Shown here: one piece after another, positions 1 through 6,596 of the stretch
Numbering within the stretch: position 1 is the stretch's first letter
Layout: the number at the start of each line of letters is the position of its first letter
Made by a program: the position numbers and the translations under genes
Assembly: GCA_013360825.1 (NCBI GenBank)
Contig: JABWAY010000116.1
Coordinates: forward strand, 1-11,887
Length of the DNA: 11,887 nucleotides
Origin: Candidatus Brocadiia bacterium
GTDB taxonomy: Bacteria; Planctomycetota; MHYJ01; WSZJ01
Reading direction: 5' to 3'
Notes under the pieces: model-generated
Databases searched by the model: none
Told to the model about the DNA's origin: nothing
What the model saw: the letters and a program-made list of their open reading frames with translations, nothing else

Positions 1-1
1 C

Positions 2-106
2 ACCTGCGAGACGCTCTCGGGGGCGATGGTGTTCTGGACGAAGGCGTACGGTTCCGGCTCCGGCGGCGGCTTCTCCGAGCGTCTCCAGGTCCGGGTCCGT
101 GATTAA
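2..106 (+). CDS. C-terminal end of an unidentified protein (5' truncated)
   Basis: Reading from base 2, 34 codons are open up to TAA at 104-106. The peptide starts TCETLSGAMVFWTKAYG, continues through a Gly/Ser-rich stretch (GSGSGGG), and ends in alternating hydrophobic and charged residues (ERLQVRVRD). The end looks like a terminal beta strand after a flexible loop. The frame is preferred over frame 1 because the latter is Arg/Pro-rich shadow sequence, and because the TAA is followed within 30 bases by a hairpin terminator. The family cannot be recognised from this fragment and the start lies outside the window. Confidence 0.6.
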   Translation, partial: TCETLSGAMVFWTKAYGSGSGGGFSERLQVRVRD

Positions 107-131
107 CAGCAGGGTCCTTCAGTGAATTCTG

Positions 132-167
132 CCGGGCCCCGGGCAACCCCCGGGGCCCGGTTCATTT
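132..167 (+). terminator. Rho-independent terminator, possibly serving both converging genes
   Basis: A perfect 12-bp GC inverted repeat (132-143 pairing with 149-160) encloses a 5-base loop, CAACC, and is followed by TTCATTT at 161-167. It lies 25 bases after the TAA at 106 and 34 bases before the end of the minus-strand gene that stops at 201. The T-rich side is on the plus strand, so termination of the upstream plus gene is the primary reading. The stem alone could also halt transcription arriving from the right. Confidence 0.7.
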
Positions 168-200
168 CGCAGGGCGTGGGTGCAGGACGCGCCCGCAACC

Positions 201-1130
201 CTACCGGATCTTCACCCCCGGCGGCGCGATCGGCTTTCCCTTCTCGTCCACCGACTTCACCACCTCGAAGTCGCTCCCCTTCAGTTTCTTGATCGCCCGC
301 AATTTCTCGTCATCCCACCGCTTGTCCGGCGCACCGGACAGGAACCAGTCGCTTCCGTTGTCCGCCAGGATCATCCCGTGCTTCTTCAGCGCGCGGAGGA
401 TCGTCTCGACCTCCTTCGGGAAGCCTTTGATCTCGAAGGATGCCTTGAGGCGGACGCGGCAGCCCATGGGCGGGAGCGCCGCCTCGGTGCCGTGGCCGGC
501 GTGGTGCGAGGCCGGGAACCAGTACTCCTTGCGGGTGCGGCGGGCGGTGAAGCGGATGGCGTGGTCGATGGCGCCGCGTTCGACTTCCTCGTAGCGGACG
601 AGGCCGGGGAAGATGGCGAGGCCGGCGGCGTCGGCGGAGGTCCATCCGTCGCGCCGGCGGTCGTTCGTCTTGAGGTCCCAGATCGCGCCGGAGCCGGCCT
701 TCCAGCCGCCCTTGTCGACGGGGAAGACGTGGTAGAGCTCGTAGAGGACGCGGTTGTCGCGATCGATCATGATCACGTGGCGGTCCCCGTCTGAGTCCTT
801 CCCGCCCTCGATCGGCGGGTCGGCGGGGATCGGGTAGGGCTCCTTGTCCGATTCGTCGGGGTACTCCCACTCGACGATCTTCTGTTTCTTCGCGTTTCCC
901 GGCACGACCACGTACGGGATCCCGTACTGGGTCCCGAAGTCCGGGTGGAGCGTCCGGTCGCGCCCGATGGAGTCGATGATCGCGTCGGAGCCGGGGTCGA
1001 CCTGGAACCGCGAGATGTCCCAGTGCCAGGGATTGTCCGGGGGGAAGACCTGAAATCGCGGGCCGAGGTCTTCGTTGGCGGCGGCGGCGGCGAGGGTCAG
1101 GAAGGCGGCGAGCGGGAGGGTGCGTTTCAT
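201..1130 (-). CDS. Secreted protein of unknown function
   Basis: The protein has 309 residues. I chose the ATG at 1128-1130 because it begins a clear signal peptide: MKRT, then the hydrophobic run LPLAAFLTLAAAAA, with cleavage likely near residues 18-19. The open frame continues upstream to 1286, but that extension is Pro/Arg-rich and has no signal-peptide character. Mature-chain landmarks are FPPDNPWHWDIS (29-40), LHPDFG (61-66), GIPYVVVPG (70-78), GDRHVIMIDRDN (115-126), GSGAIWDL (146-153), DGWTSADAAGLAIFPGLVRY (161-180), PPMGCRVRLKA (220-230) and GMILADNGSDWFLSGAPDKRWDD (252-274). From memory these motifs recur in uncharacterised exported proteins of GC-rich bacteria. I know no enzymatic assignment, and see no catalytic triad, lipobox or sorting signal. 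It probably acts in the periplasm or outside the cell. No Shine-Dalgarno is visible, and a -10-like TACACT lies 6 nt before the ATG. Confidence 0.85.
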   Translation of the reverse strand: MKRTLPLAAFLTLAAAAANEDLGPRFQVFPPDNPWHWDISRFQVDPGSDAIIDSIGRDRTLHPDFGTQYGIPYVVVPGNAKKQKIVEWEYPDESDKEPYPIPADPPIEGGKDSDGDRHVIMIDRDNRVLYELYHVFPVDKGGWKAGSGAIWDLKTNDRRRDGWTSADAAGLAIFPGLVRYEEVERGAIDHAIRFTARRTRKEYWFPASHHAGHGTEAALPPMGCRVRLKASFEIKGFPKEVETILRALKKHGMILADNGSDWFLSGAPDKRWDDEKLRAIKKLKGSDFEVVKSVDEKGKPIAPPGVKIR

Positions 1131-1136
1131 TGCTGA

Positions 1137-1142
1137 AGTGTA
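1137..1142 (-). promoter_or_regulatory. Candidate -10 element of the secreted-protein gene (leaderless geometry)
   Basis: On the minus strand TACACT (4 of 6 match to TATAAT) sits 6 nt upstream of the ATG at 1130. Transcription would then start at or next to the start codon. No convincing -35 hexamer is seen 16-18 nt further upstream and no Shine-Dalgarno is present. The call rests on position and on the same arrangement at other genes in the window. Confidence 0.3.
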
Positions 1143-1250
1143 ACCGGTGCCGGCCGGGGAGTTTTCCGGGGCGTGAGGGGCGGGGTTTTCGGGACAAGGC
1201 CGCGGGGGGCGTGGTCCAATGTGCGGATGCCGCATCACCCTCCCGAGCCA

Positions 1251-1268
1251 CCCCCGCCCCCGCCCCCG
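1251..1268 (+). repeat. Short tandem repeat, three copies of CCCCCG
   Basis: Three exact copies of CCCCCG stand head to tail in the divergent intergenic region. If the coiled-coil gene started at the ATG at 1227 instead of 1305, this repeat would encode a polyproline run flanked by His pairs. Because the unit is 6 bases, copy-number change would not shift the frame. Confidence 0.8.
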
Positions 1269-1304
1269 CACCACCGGCCGCACCATCGCGAGGGAATGGA
1301 CTCC

Positions 1305-1451
1305 ATGAACGACGAGGAGGTGCTGCGGTTCGCGCCCCCCGAGATCCGGCGGGTCTGGAAGCGGATCGTTTCGCTGGAGGGGCAGGTGGCGGAGGTGCGC
1401 GAGGCGCTGCAGCGGATCGAGGACCTGCTCCGTCAGGGCGGGAAGCGGTGA
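1305..1451 (+). CDS. Small coiled-coil protein
   Basis: The protein has 48 residues and a perfect heptad pattern of hydrophobic residues: I14, V17, I21, L24, V28, V31, L35, I38 and L42, spaced 3-4 throughout. It should form a coiled coil and thus an oligomer or an adaptor. The ATG at 1305 is preferred because GAGGGA at 1290-1295 lies 9 nt upstream. The in-frame ATG at 1296 touches that sequence, and the one at 1227 has no Shine-Dalgarno. Using 1227 would add a His/Pro-rich leader and give 74 residues. The TGA at 1449-1451 overlaps the GTG start of the next gene (GTGA), implying translational coupling. The short length, the ribosome-binding site and the coupling support a real gene. I do not recognise a family. 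The partner may be the downstream eIF2B-like protein or the transporter. Confidence 0.65.
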   Translation: MNDEEVLRFAPPEIRRVWKRIVSLEGQVAEVREALQRIEDLLRQGGKR

Positions 1452-2257
1452 ACCTGCCGGGCGAGCTGGCCCGGCTGGTGGAAGGGAACGCGTGGACGTT
1501 CGGGCCGGTGGCGACGGCGCTGCGGGTCCTGGACCTGACGGTCGAGCGCGGTGCGGACCCGGAGGAGTTCTGGGAGCCGCTTCTCGAGCAATGCCCGCGG
1601 ATGGCGCCGCTGGGGTACTGGCGGGAGGCGCGACGGAGCGGGGGGCATGCGCTGGGGGCGCTGCGGGAGGACTGTCTGCGCCGGGTGGAGGCGATGGCGG
1701 GGCAGGTGGGGGGGCATCTCCCTGAATCGGGCCAGGTGCTGATCGTGGGGCACGATGCGGAGATCGACGCGCTGTTGAGTCACGAGTGGCCGGGGCGGGA
1801 GTTCCGGTATCTGGTGCTGGAAGGGAGTCCGGACGTGGAGTCTCCCGGGACGCACGCCCGCCGGCGGTTTCGGCCTGCGGGGGTCCGGCTCGGCCCGCCG
1901 TTCAGATTTCCGCAGCTCGAGGAGGCGCTGGACTGGGCGGACGTGGCGGTGCTGGCCGGAATGGTGATCCACCGGCAGAACCTGCTGGGTCCGCCGCAGC
2001 TGCGGCCGTTTCTGGCGAGTGCGCGGGAGCAGGTGGACCGGGTGATTCTCTGCGCGGTGAATGAGCGCCGGATGACGCTCGGGGAGGGGTCGCCCCGGCG
2101 GTACTCGGACGATTTCCGTCCCTACCTGTGGCAGACCGGGGTGACGCATCTGGTCAGCGAGTGGCCGCCGGGGCGGAGCGGGACGTCGCTCGGGTGGCTT
2201 CCGATGCCGCCGGATGAGCCGGACCCGGCGCCGGCGGGGGAGGGGGGCGCCCCGTGA
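1448..2257 (+). CDS. eIF2B/ribose-1,5-bisphosphate isomerase-like (ISOCOT-fold) protein, function unknown
   Basis: The protein has 269 residues and starts at the GTG at 1448, which overlaps the preceding stop codon. The first 90 residues look helical. From residue 96 an alternating beta/alpha Rossmann-like part begins: VLIVGHDAEIDALL (97-110), FRYLVLEGSPDVESPGTHA (119-137), AGVRLG (144-149), WADVAVLAGMVIHRQNLL (163-180) and VDRVILCAV (196-204). This order (GH..a..LL, then a strand ending in E-S/G-x-P, then aDvavlaG) resembles eIF2B-alpha and ribose-1,5-bisphosphate isomerase proteins. The similarity is by eye and distant, and the substrate is unknown. The C-terminal 20 residues are a Pro/Gly/Glu-rich tail. 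The stop overlaps the transporter start (GTGA). Position between a coiled-coil miniprotein and an ion transporter suggests a regulatory or sensor role, which is inference only. Confidence 0.7.
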   Translation: MNLPGELARLVEGNAWTFGPVATALRVLDLTVERGADPEEFWEPLLEQCPRMAPLGYWREARRSGGHALGALREDCLRRVEAMAGQVGGHLPESGQVLIVGHDAEIDALLSHEWPGREFRYLVLEGSPDVESPGTHARRRFRPAGVRLGPPFRFPQLEEALDWADVAVLAGMVIHRQNLLGPPQLRPFLASAREQVDRVILCAVNERRMTLGEGSPRRYSDDFRPYLWQTGVTHLVSEWPPGRSGTSLGWLPMPPDEPDPAPAGEGGAP

Positions 2258-3549
2258 TCGACCTGTCCGTCGTGCTGGCGCTGGTCGGCGGGGCGACGCT
2301 CGCGATCGCGGTGCTGCCGTCGCGGAAGGAGCCGATCGCGCTTCTGGCCGCCGCGGGAATTCTCGTCTTCGGCCAGCTGCGCGGTTTCTTTCCCGCGGAC
2401 CGGGCGCTGCAGTCGATTTCGATGCCGGTGATCCTGATCCTGCTGTCGATCGGCGTCTTCGCGGAGGTGTTTTCCGAGTCGGGGCTGTTCGAGCGGCTCT
2501 GCCGGGCGTTCGCGATCCGGGTCGGCGGGAGCCGGCGGGCGCTGGTGCTGGCGTTTCTGGCGCTGACGTTTTTCCTGTCCGCGTTTCTCAACAACCTGAC
2601 CTGCCTCTATGTCCTCCTCCCGCTCATGATCGGCGCGATGCAGGCCGTCGGGATGGGGCCGCTGCCGCTCCGGCGCACGACGGTCGCGATCGTCATCGCC
2701 AGCAATCTCGGCGGAGCGAGCACGATGATCGGGGACTTCCCGAACATCCTGATCGCGCGCTCGCAGTCGATCCCGTTCCTGGCGTTCCTCGGGTGGATGT
2801 TCCCGGCGTGCCTCCTGCTCCTCGGCGGGCTCGCCGTTCTCGCGCGGGCGCGGGACCGGAGCGAGCCGGCGCCGCTCGAGCGGGGACTGCTGGTCGCGAT
2901 GATCCGGCAGCAGGCCGCGGCGCTCCCGGTCGACCGGCGGCTGCTCATCCCCGCCGTGGCGATGTTCGGGATCCTGATCGGCGGGCTGATCCTCACCTCG
3001 TGGTGGCCGTTTCCCCCGGAGGTCCTCGCCCTGGCCTGCGCCGCCGTCTGCATCTGGGCGCTTCCCCGCCCCCAGCACTGGCTGACGCGCGTCGACGTGC
3101 AGAGCGCGCTGTTCATCTCCTGCCTGTTCCTGTTCGCGGGGGCGATCCAGGCGACGGGAGCTCTCGATCTGGCCGCGCGCGGCGTCGTCCACGCCACGCA
3201 GGGGAGTCCCTACCTGCTCTCGGCCGCGGTGATCGGCCTCGCCTGCCTCCTGACCGCGGTGTTCTCCGCCGGGCCGACGACCGCGGCGCTGATCCCTGCG
3301 GCGGCCGCGATGAAGGACCAGCTCCCGGGGCACATGATCTGGTGGTGCCTCTCCCTCGGCGTCCTCGCGGGGTCGAGCGCGACGCTCCTCTCCGCGACCG
3401 CCGGGCCGGTCGCGGTGAACATCGTGAAGGCGCGGACCGGCGTCGAGGTGACGTTCGGCGACTTCCTCCGGCTCGGCTGGAAGGCCGCGACCTTCTTCGC
3501 CCTCGCCTCGATCCTCTACATCTGGCTCCGGCTCTCCGCCGGGTTCTGA
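2254..3549 (+). CDS. ArsB/NhaD-like ion transporter (SLC13/citrate-transporter superfamily)
   Basis: The protein has 431 residues and is strongly hydrophobic, with roughly 10-12 membrane segments starting at residues 5-21. Two repeated re-entrant motifs mark the ion transporter superfamily. The first repeat has SAFLNNLTCLYVLLPLM (109-125), followed by NLGGASTMIGDFPNILIA (151-168). The second has TAVFSAGPTTAALIPAAAAM (334-353), followed by GVLAGSSATLLSATAGPVAV (369-388). In ArsB and NhaD the corresponding loops carry N/D-rich sequences. The second repeat here has AGPTT instead of the usual DN pair, so the substrate may differ from arsenite or Na+/H+. A long hydrophilic loop at about 197-228 probably separates the two halves. 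The GTG start overlaps the previous stop, making this the third gene of the operon. The TGA abuts the stop of the opposing polymerase gene. The substrate cannot be inferred from the sequence alone. Confidence 0.85.
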   Translation: MIDLSVVLALVGGATLAIAVLPSRKEPIALLAAAGILVFGQLRGFFPADRALQSISMPVILILLSIGVFAEVFSESGLFERLCRAFAIRVGGSRRALVLAFLALTFFLSAFLNNLTCLYVLLPLMIGAMQAVGMGPLPLRRTTVAIVIASNLGGASTMIGDFPNILIARSQSIPFLAFLGWMFPACLLLLGGLAVLARARDRSEPAPLERGLLVAMIRQQAAALPVDRRLLIPAVAMFGILIGGLILTSWWPFPPEVLALACAAVCIWALPRPQHWLTRVDVQSALFISCLFLFAGAIQATGALDLAARGVVHATQGSPYLLSAAVIGLACLLTAVFSAGPTTAALIPAAAAMKDQLPGHMIWWCLSLGVLAGSSATLLSATAGPVAVNIVKARTGVEVTFGDFLRLGWKAATFFALASILYIWLRLSAGF

Positions 3550-6516
3550 TCAGGCGCCGTCGCGCAGGCCGCGGGCCGGGGGCTCCTCCAGCCACCGGCA
3601 GTCCTCGACCGTCAGCGCCGGGACGCCGAAGTCGAGTTCGACGGTCCCCGTGAGCACGAACGGCTTGACGTGCGTGAGACGGCGGCAGAAGGCGGCGTAC
3701 GCGTCCGGGAAAAAGGTCGTCTCGTAGATCGCGCTCGTGTCCTCGAACGAGACGAACTCCATCGGCTCTCCCGCCTTCGTCTCCACCACTTTCCCCGTCA
3801 CCCACCAGCCGACCGTCCGGATCCGCCGCCCCGCGTGCGCCGCGAGGTCCGACCCTTTCACCGGGTCCACCGCCGCGATCGCGCGCTCGTAGAGCGAGAG
3901 CGGGTGCCGCGACATCAGGAATCCCAGCGTCTCGATCTCCTGCGCCAGCATCTCGCGCTCGGTATGGGAGGGGGGGCGGGGAAGTGCCGATCCGGTGTCG
4001 GGGAAGAGATCGCCGGAGGGGGGCGGGGGCGGGGCGGCGCGCCAGAGCAGGGCGGCGCGGGAGAGGCCGCCGGAGAGGGAGTCGAGGGCGCCGGCGCGGA
4101 TGAGGAGGCGGAGGTCGGCGGGGTCGATCCGGGCGCGGCGCCGGAGGTCGTCCAGCGACCGGAAGACGCCGTCTTTCCCGCGGGCCTCCAGGACCGCCTC
4201 GACCGCGCCGTCCTTCAGCCCCTTGATCTGCAGGAATCCGGCGCGCACGGTGTCGTCCGCGCCGCTCCAGCCGCGCCGGCTCGCGTTGACGTGCGGTGGC
4301 AGCACGCGGAGTCCCATGCGCCGCGCTTCCGAGACATACGCGAACGTCGAGTAGTACCCGCCCTGGTTGGAGATCACGGCGGCGATGAACTCGGCGGGGT
4401 AGTGGGTCTTGAGCCAGGCGGACTGGTAGGAGACGAGGGCGTAGGAAGCGGAGTGGGGTTTGCAGAACGAGTATCCGGCGAACGACCCGATCATTTCCCA
4501 GACCGCCTCGACGGTTTCCGGGGCGACACCGCGCGCGGCGCAGCCGTCGGCGAACTGCCGGCGGGCGTCCTCGAGTTTCGCCCCGTGGGCCTTCTTGGAG
4601 AGGATCTTCCGGAGGCCGTCGGCTTCGGCGGCGGAGAACCCGGCGAGGGCCATGGCGACCTTCGAGACGTCCTCCTGGTACGACATGATGCCGTACGTCT
4701 CGGCGAGGAGGTCGCCGAGGACGGGGTGGAGCGGTTCCCAGGTGCCGCCTTTGAGGCGGCGGATGTATTCGCGGATGAACCGGTTGGCGGCGGGGCGGAT
4801 GATGGAGGAGTGGATGACGAGGTGGGCGAAGTCGCCGGCGCGCGTCTTTTCCTGGAGCTGGCGCATGGCGGGGGATTCGACGTAGAAGACCCCCATGGTG
4901 CGGCCGTCGCGGACGAGGTCGACGGTCGCGGGGTCGAGGTGCGGTTTCCAGTCCGGGGTGTCGACGGTGCGCCCGGTGTTGTCGCGCACGGCCTGGAGGG
5001 CGTCGCGGATGACGGCGAGCGACCGGTTGCCGAGGAGGTCGATCTTGACGAGGCCCATCTCCTCGGCGCCGTCCTTCTCCCAGTGCACGATCGGGACCCC
5101 TTTCGGGGCGATGCAGGTCGGGACGCGTTCGGAGAGCGCGCCGGGGGCGAGGACGATCCCGCCCGGGTGGACGCTCAGGTTGCGCGGGATCCCCTGGAGG
5201 CGGCGGGCGAGCCGGAAAATCTCCGGCCAGGGCGGGAGCGGGGTCCACCCGCGGAACATCGGGTGTCCGGCGATGTCGTCCAGCCCGCCGCCGTGCCAGA
5301 ACCACGGCATCCGCCCCGTCACGCGCTGGATCTCCGCCTCCGGGAGCCCGAAGACCTTCGCCGTCTCGCGCACCGCCATCTTCGGCCGGAACGCGACGTG
5401 GTTCGCGATCATCGCCGCCCGCCCCGCGCCGTGGTCGCGCAGCACCCCCTCGATCACCGCGTCCCGCTCGTCCCACGCGAAGTCGATGTCGATGTCGGGC
5501 GGATCGGTCCGCCCCTCGTTGAGGAACCGCTCAAAAAAAAGATCGTGCTCGACCGGGTCGACCTGCGTGATCCCCAGGCAGTACGCCACCACGCTCGCCG
5601 CCGCCGACCCGCGCCCGCAGGTCCGCGCCGCCCGGCGCGATATGTCCCGCACGAGCAGAAAATAGTCCGTGAACCCCTTCGCATGAATCAGCCCCAGCTC
5701 CTTCACGATCCGCGCCCTCACCGTCTCCCCGAACTCCCCGTACCGGTGGCGCGCCCCTGCCCAGGTCTCCTGCGCCAGAAGCGCCGCGGGGTCGTCGCAG
5801 GGGTATCTGGGAAACAGAAGGGAGGTGTCGGGCGAAAACCGGCAGAGGTCGGCGACGCGGTCGACGTTGGCGACGGCGTCGGGGATGTGGGCGAGGAGCC
5901 GGCGGACGTCGGCGGCGGGCTTGAACCAGGCCTCCGGGGAGACGAGCCCGATCGGGGGGAGGGTGGAGAAGGTCGCGTTGAGGGCGATGGCGCGCAGGAG
6001 GCGGTGGACTTCCCATCCGGACTTCTCCGCGAACCACACGTCGCCGGTCGCGACGGGAGGAAGGTCGAGGGTCAGGGCGGAGGCGGCGGCGAACGGCGCG
6101 GTGGCGCGGACCTCGGCGAACAGGTTTTCCGGGCCGGCGGGGAGGAGGGCGGAGAGGAGGTCGAGCGAGTCGGAGAGGACGACGAGCCCGTCGCGGTCCC
6201 GCGCCAGCGCTTCGAGGAGACGGAATTCCGGGTCGGAGCCGTGCGCGGTGAGGAGCCGGCAGAGGGCGGCGTATCCGGCGGCGTTGCGGGGGAGGAGGAC
6301 GGCGCGGTCGCGTCCCTGGGCGAGTTCGGCGCCGACGATCGGGCGGACGCCGTGTTCGCGGCAGGCCTCGAGAAAGGCGGGGAGGCCGTGGAGCCCGTCG
6401 CGGTCGGTGAGCGCCATCGCGTCGAGTCCCGCGGCTTTCGCCGTGCGGACGAGCGCGTCGGGGGTATCGACGCCGCGGCCGAGGGAGAAGCAGGAGTGGA
6501 CGTGGAGGGGGATCAT
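3550..6516 (-). CDS. dnaE: DNA polymerase III alpha subunit, short (DnaE2-like) type
   Basis: The protein has 988 residues, against about 1160 for replicative E. coli DnaE. A PHP domain comes first: HVH at 5-7 and GAEL at 62-65, but TDRD at 37-40 and GDVW at 158-161 stand where metal-binding His residues are usual. The PHP site is therefore probably inactive. The family C palm follows, with GRGSAAAS (301-308), PDIDIDF (340-346, catalytic D343 and D345) and VKIDLLG (490-496, third Asp D493). The fingers and helix-hairpin-helix parts are YQEDV (613-617), FCKPHSASYA (684-693) and GLKDGA (766-771). An OB fold spans about 898-975. SGDLF at 834-838 lies where a beta-clamp motif (QxxLF) would be, but the Gln is missing. 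There is no tau-binding tail. The likely role is non-replicative or translesion synthesis, but no imuA or imuB is nearby. The ATG at 6516 has AAAGG 6 nt upstream (6523-6527). A run of eight T lies between the PHP domain and the active site. Confidence 0.93.
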   Translation of the reverse strand: MIPLHVHSCFSLGRGVDTPDALVRTAKAAGLDAMALTDRDGLHGLPAFLEACREHGVRPIVGAELAQGRDRAVLLPRNAAGYAALCRLLTAHGSDPEFRLLEALARDRDGLVVLSDSLDLLSALLPAGPENLFAEVRATAPFAAASALTLDLPPVATGDVWFAEKSGWEVHRLLRAIALNATFSTLPPIGLVSPEAWFKPAADVRRLLAHIPDAVANVDRVADLCRFSPDTSLLFPRYPCDDPAALLAQETWAGARHRYGEFGETVRARIVKELGLIHAKGFTDYFLLVRDISRRAARTCGRGSAAASVVAYCLGITQVDPVEHDLFFERFLNEGRTDPPDIDIDFAWDERDAVIEGVLRDHGAGRAAMIANHVAFRPKMAVRETAKVFGLPEAEIQRVTGRMPWFWHGGGLDDIAGHPMFRGWTPLPPWPEIFRLARRLQGIPRNLSVHPGGIVLAPGALSERVPTCIAPKGVPIVHWEKDGAEEMGLVKIDLLGNRSLAVIRDALQAVRDNTGRTVDTPDWKPHLDPATVDLVRDGRTMGVFYVESPAMRQLQEKTRAGDFAHLVIHSSIIRPAANRFIREYIRRLKGGTWEPLHPVLGDLLAETYGIMSYQEDVSKVAMALAGFSAAEADGLRKILSKKAHGAKLEDARRQFADGCAARGVAPETVEAVWEMIGSFAGYSFCKPHSASYALVSYQSAWLKTHYPAEFIAAVISNQGGYYSTFAYVSEARRMGLRVLPPHVNASRRGWSGADDTVRAGFLQIKGLKDGAVEAVLEARGKDGVFRSLDDLRRRARIDPADLRLLIRAGALDSLSGGLSRAALLWRAAPPPPPSGDLFPDTGSALPRPPSHTEREMLAQEIETLGFLMSRHPLSLYERAIAAVDPVKGSDLAAHAGRRIRTVGWWVTGKVVETKAGEPMEFVSFEDTSAIYETTFFPDAYAAFCRRLTHVKPFVLTGTVELDFGVPALTVEDCRWLEEPPARGLRDGA
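5533..5540 (-). repeat. Homopolymer run (T8 in the coding strand) inside the polymerase gene
   Basis: On the coding strand GAT CTT TTT TTT GAG contains eight consecutive T, coding Leu-Phe-Phe at residues 326-328. Phe is normally TTC in sequence this GC-rich. One extra T produces TGA directly after F328. One missing T shifts into a frame that ends at 5454. Confidence 0.9.
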
Positions 6517-6539
6517 GTTAGGCCTTTGTTAGATCGCGG

Positions 6540-6545
6540 AGTGTA
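6540..6545 (-). promoter_or_regulatory. Candidate -10 element of the polymerase gene
   Basis: The minus strand reads TACACT, the same hexamer found in front of the secreted-protein gene. It sits 23 nt upstream of the ATG at 6516, giving a short leader that includes the AAAGG ribosome-binding site at 6523-6527. Part of it lies in the palindrome GTGTACAC (6541-6548). No good -35 hexamer is seen, so the call is tentative. It would allow expression independent of the upstream sulfotransferase. Confidence 0.3.
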
Positions 6546-6581
6546 CACGATCCGGCCGCGGGAACCGTCTTCCGGACCGAC

Positions 6582-6596
6582 CCGCGCTCAGCGCGG
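6582..6596 (-). repeat. Short inverted repeat around the sulfotransferase stop codon
   Basis: CCGCGC and GCGCGG form a perfect 6-bp stem whose 3-base loop is the TGA stop (6588-6590 in reverse). No T-run follows on the minus strand, so it is at best a weak pause or mRNA 3'-end structure. Confidence 0.35.

Noticed and set aside
1131..1304. Possible small RNA or riboswitch in the divergent region
   Set aside because: The region is GC-rich with short repeats, but I could not trace a consistent secondary structure or a known motif.
1130..1447. Longer start (375 codons) for the eIF2B-like protein
   Set aside because: The extension is Ala/Pro/Arg-rich and overlaps the coiled-coil gene, which has its own ribosome-binding site. 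The GTGA overlap at 1448 explains the start.
3113..5476. Open frame of 787 codons on the minus strand overlapping the transporter and the polymerase
   Set aside because: It is Arg/Pro-rich, has no recognisable domain, and lies out of frame with two well-supported genes.
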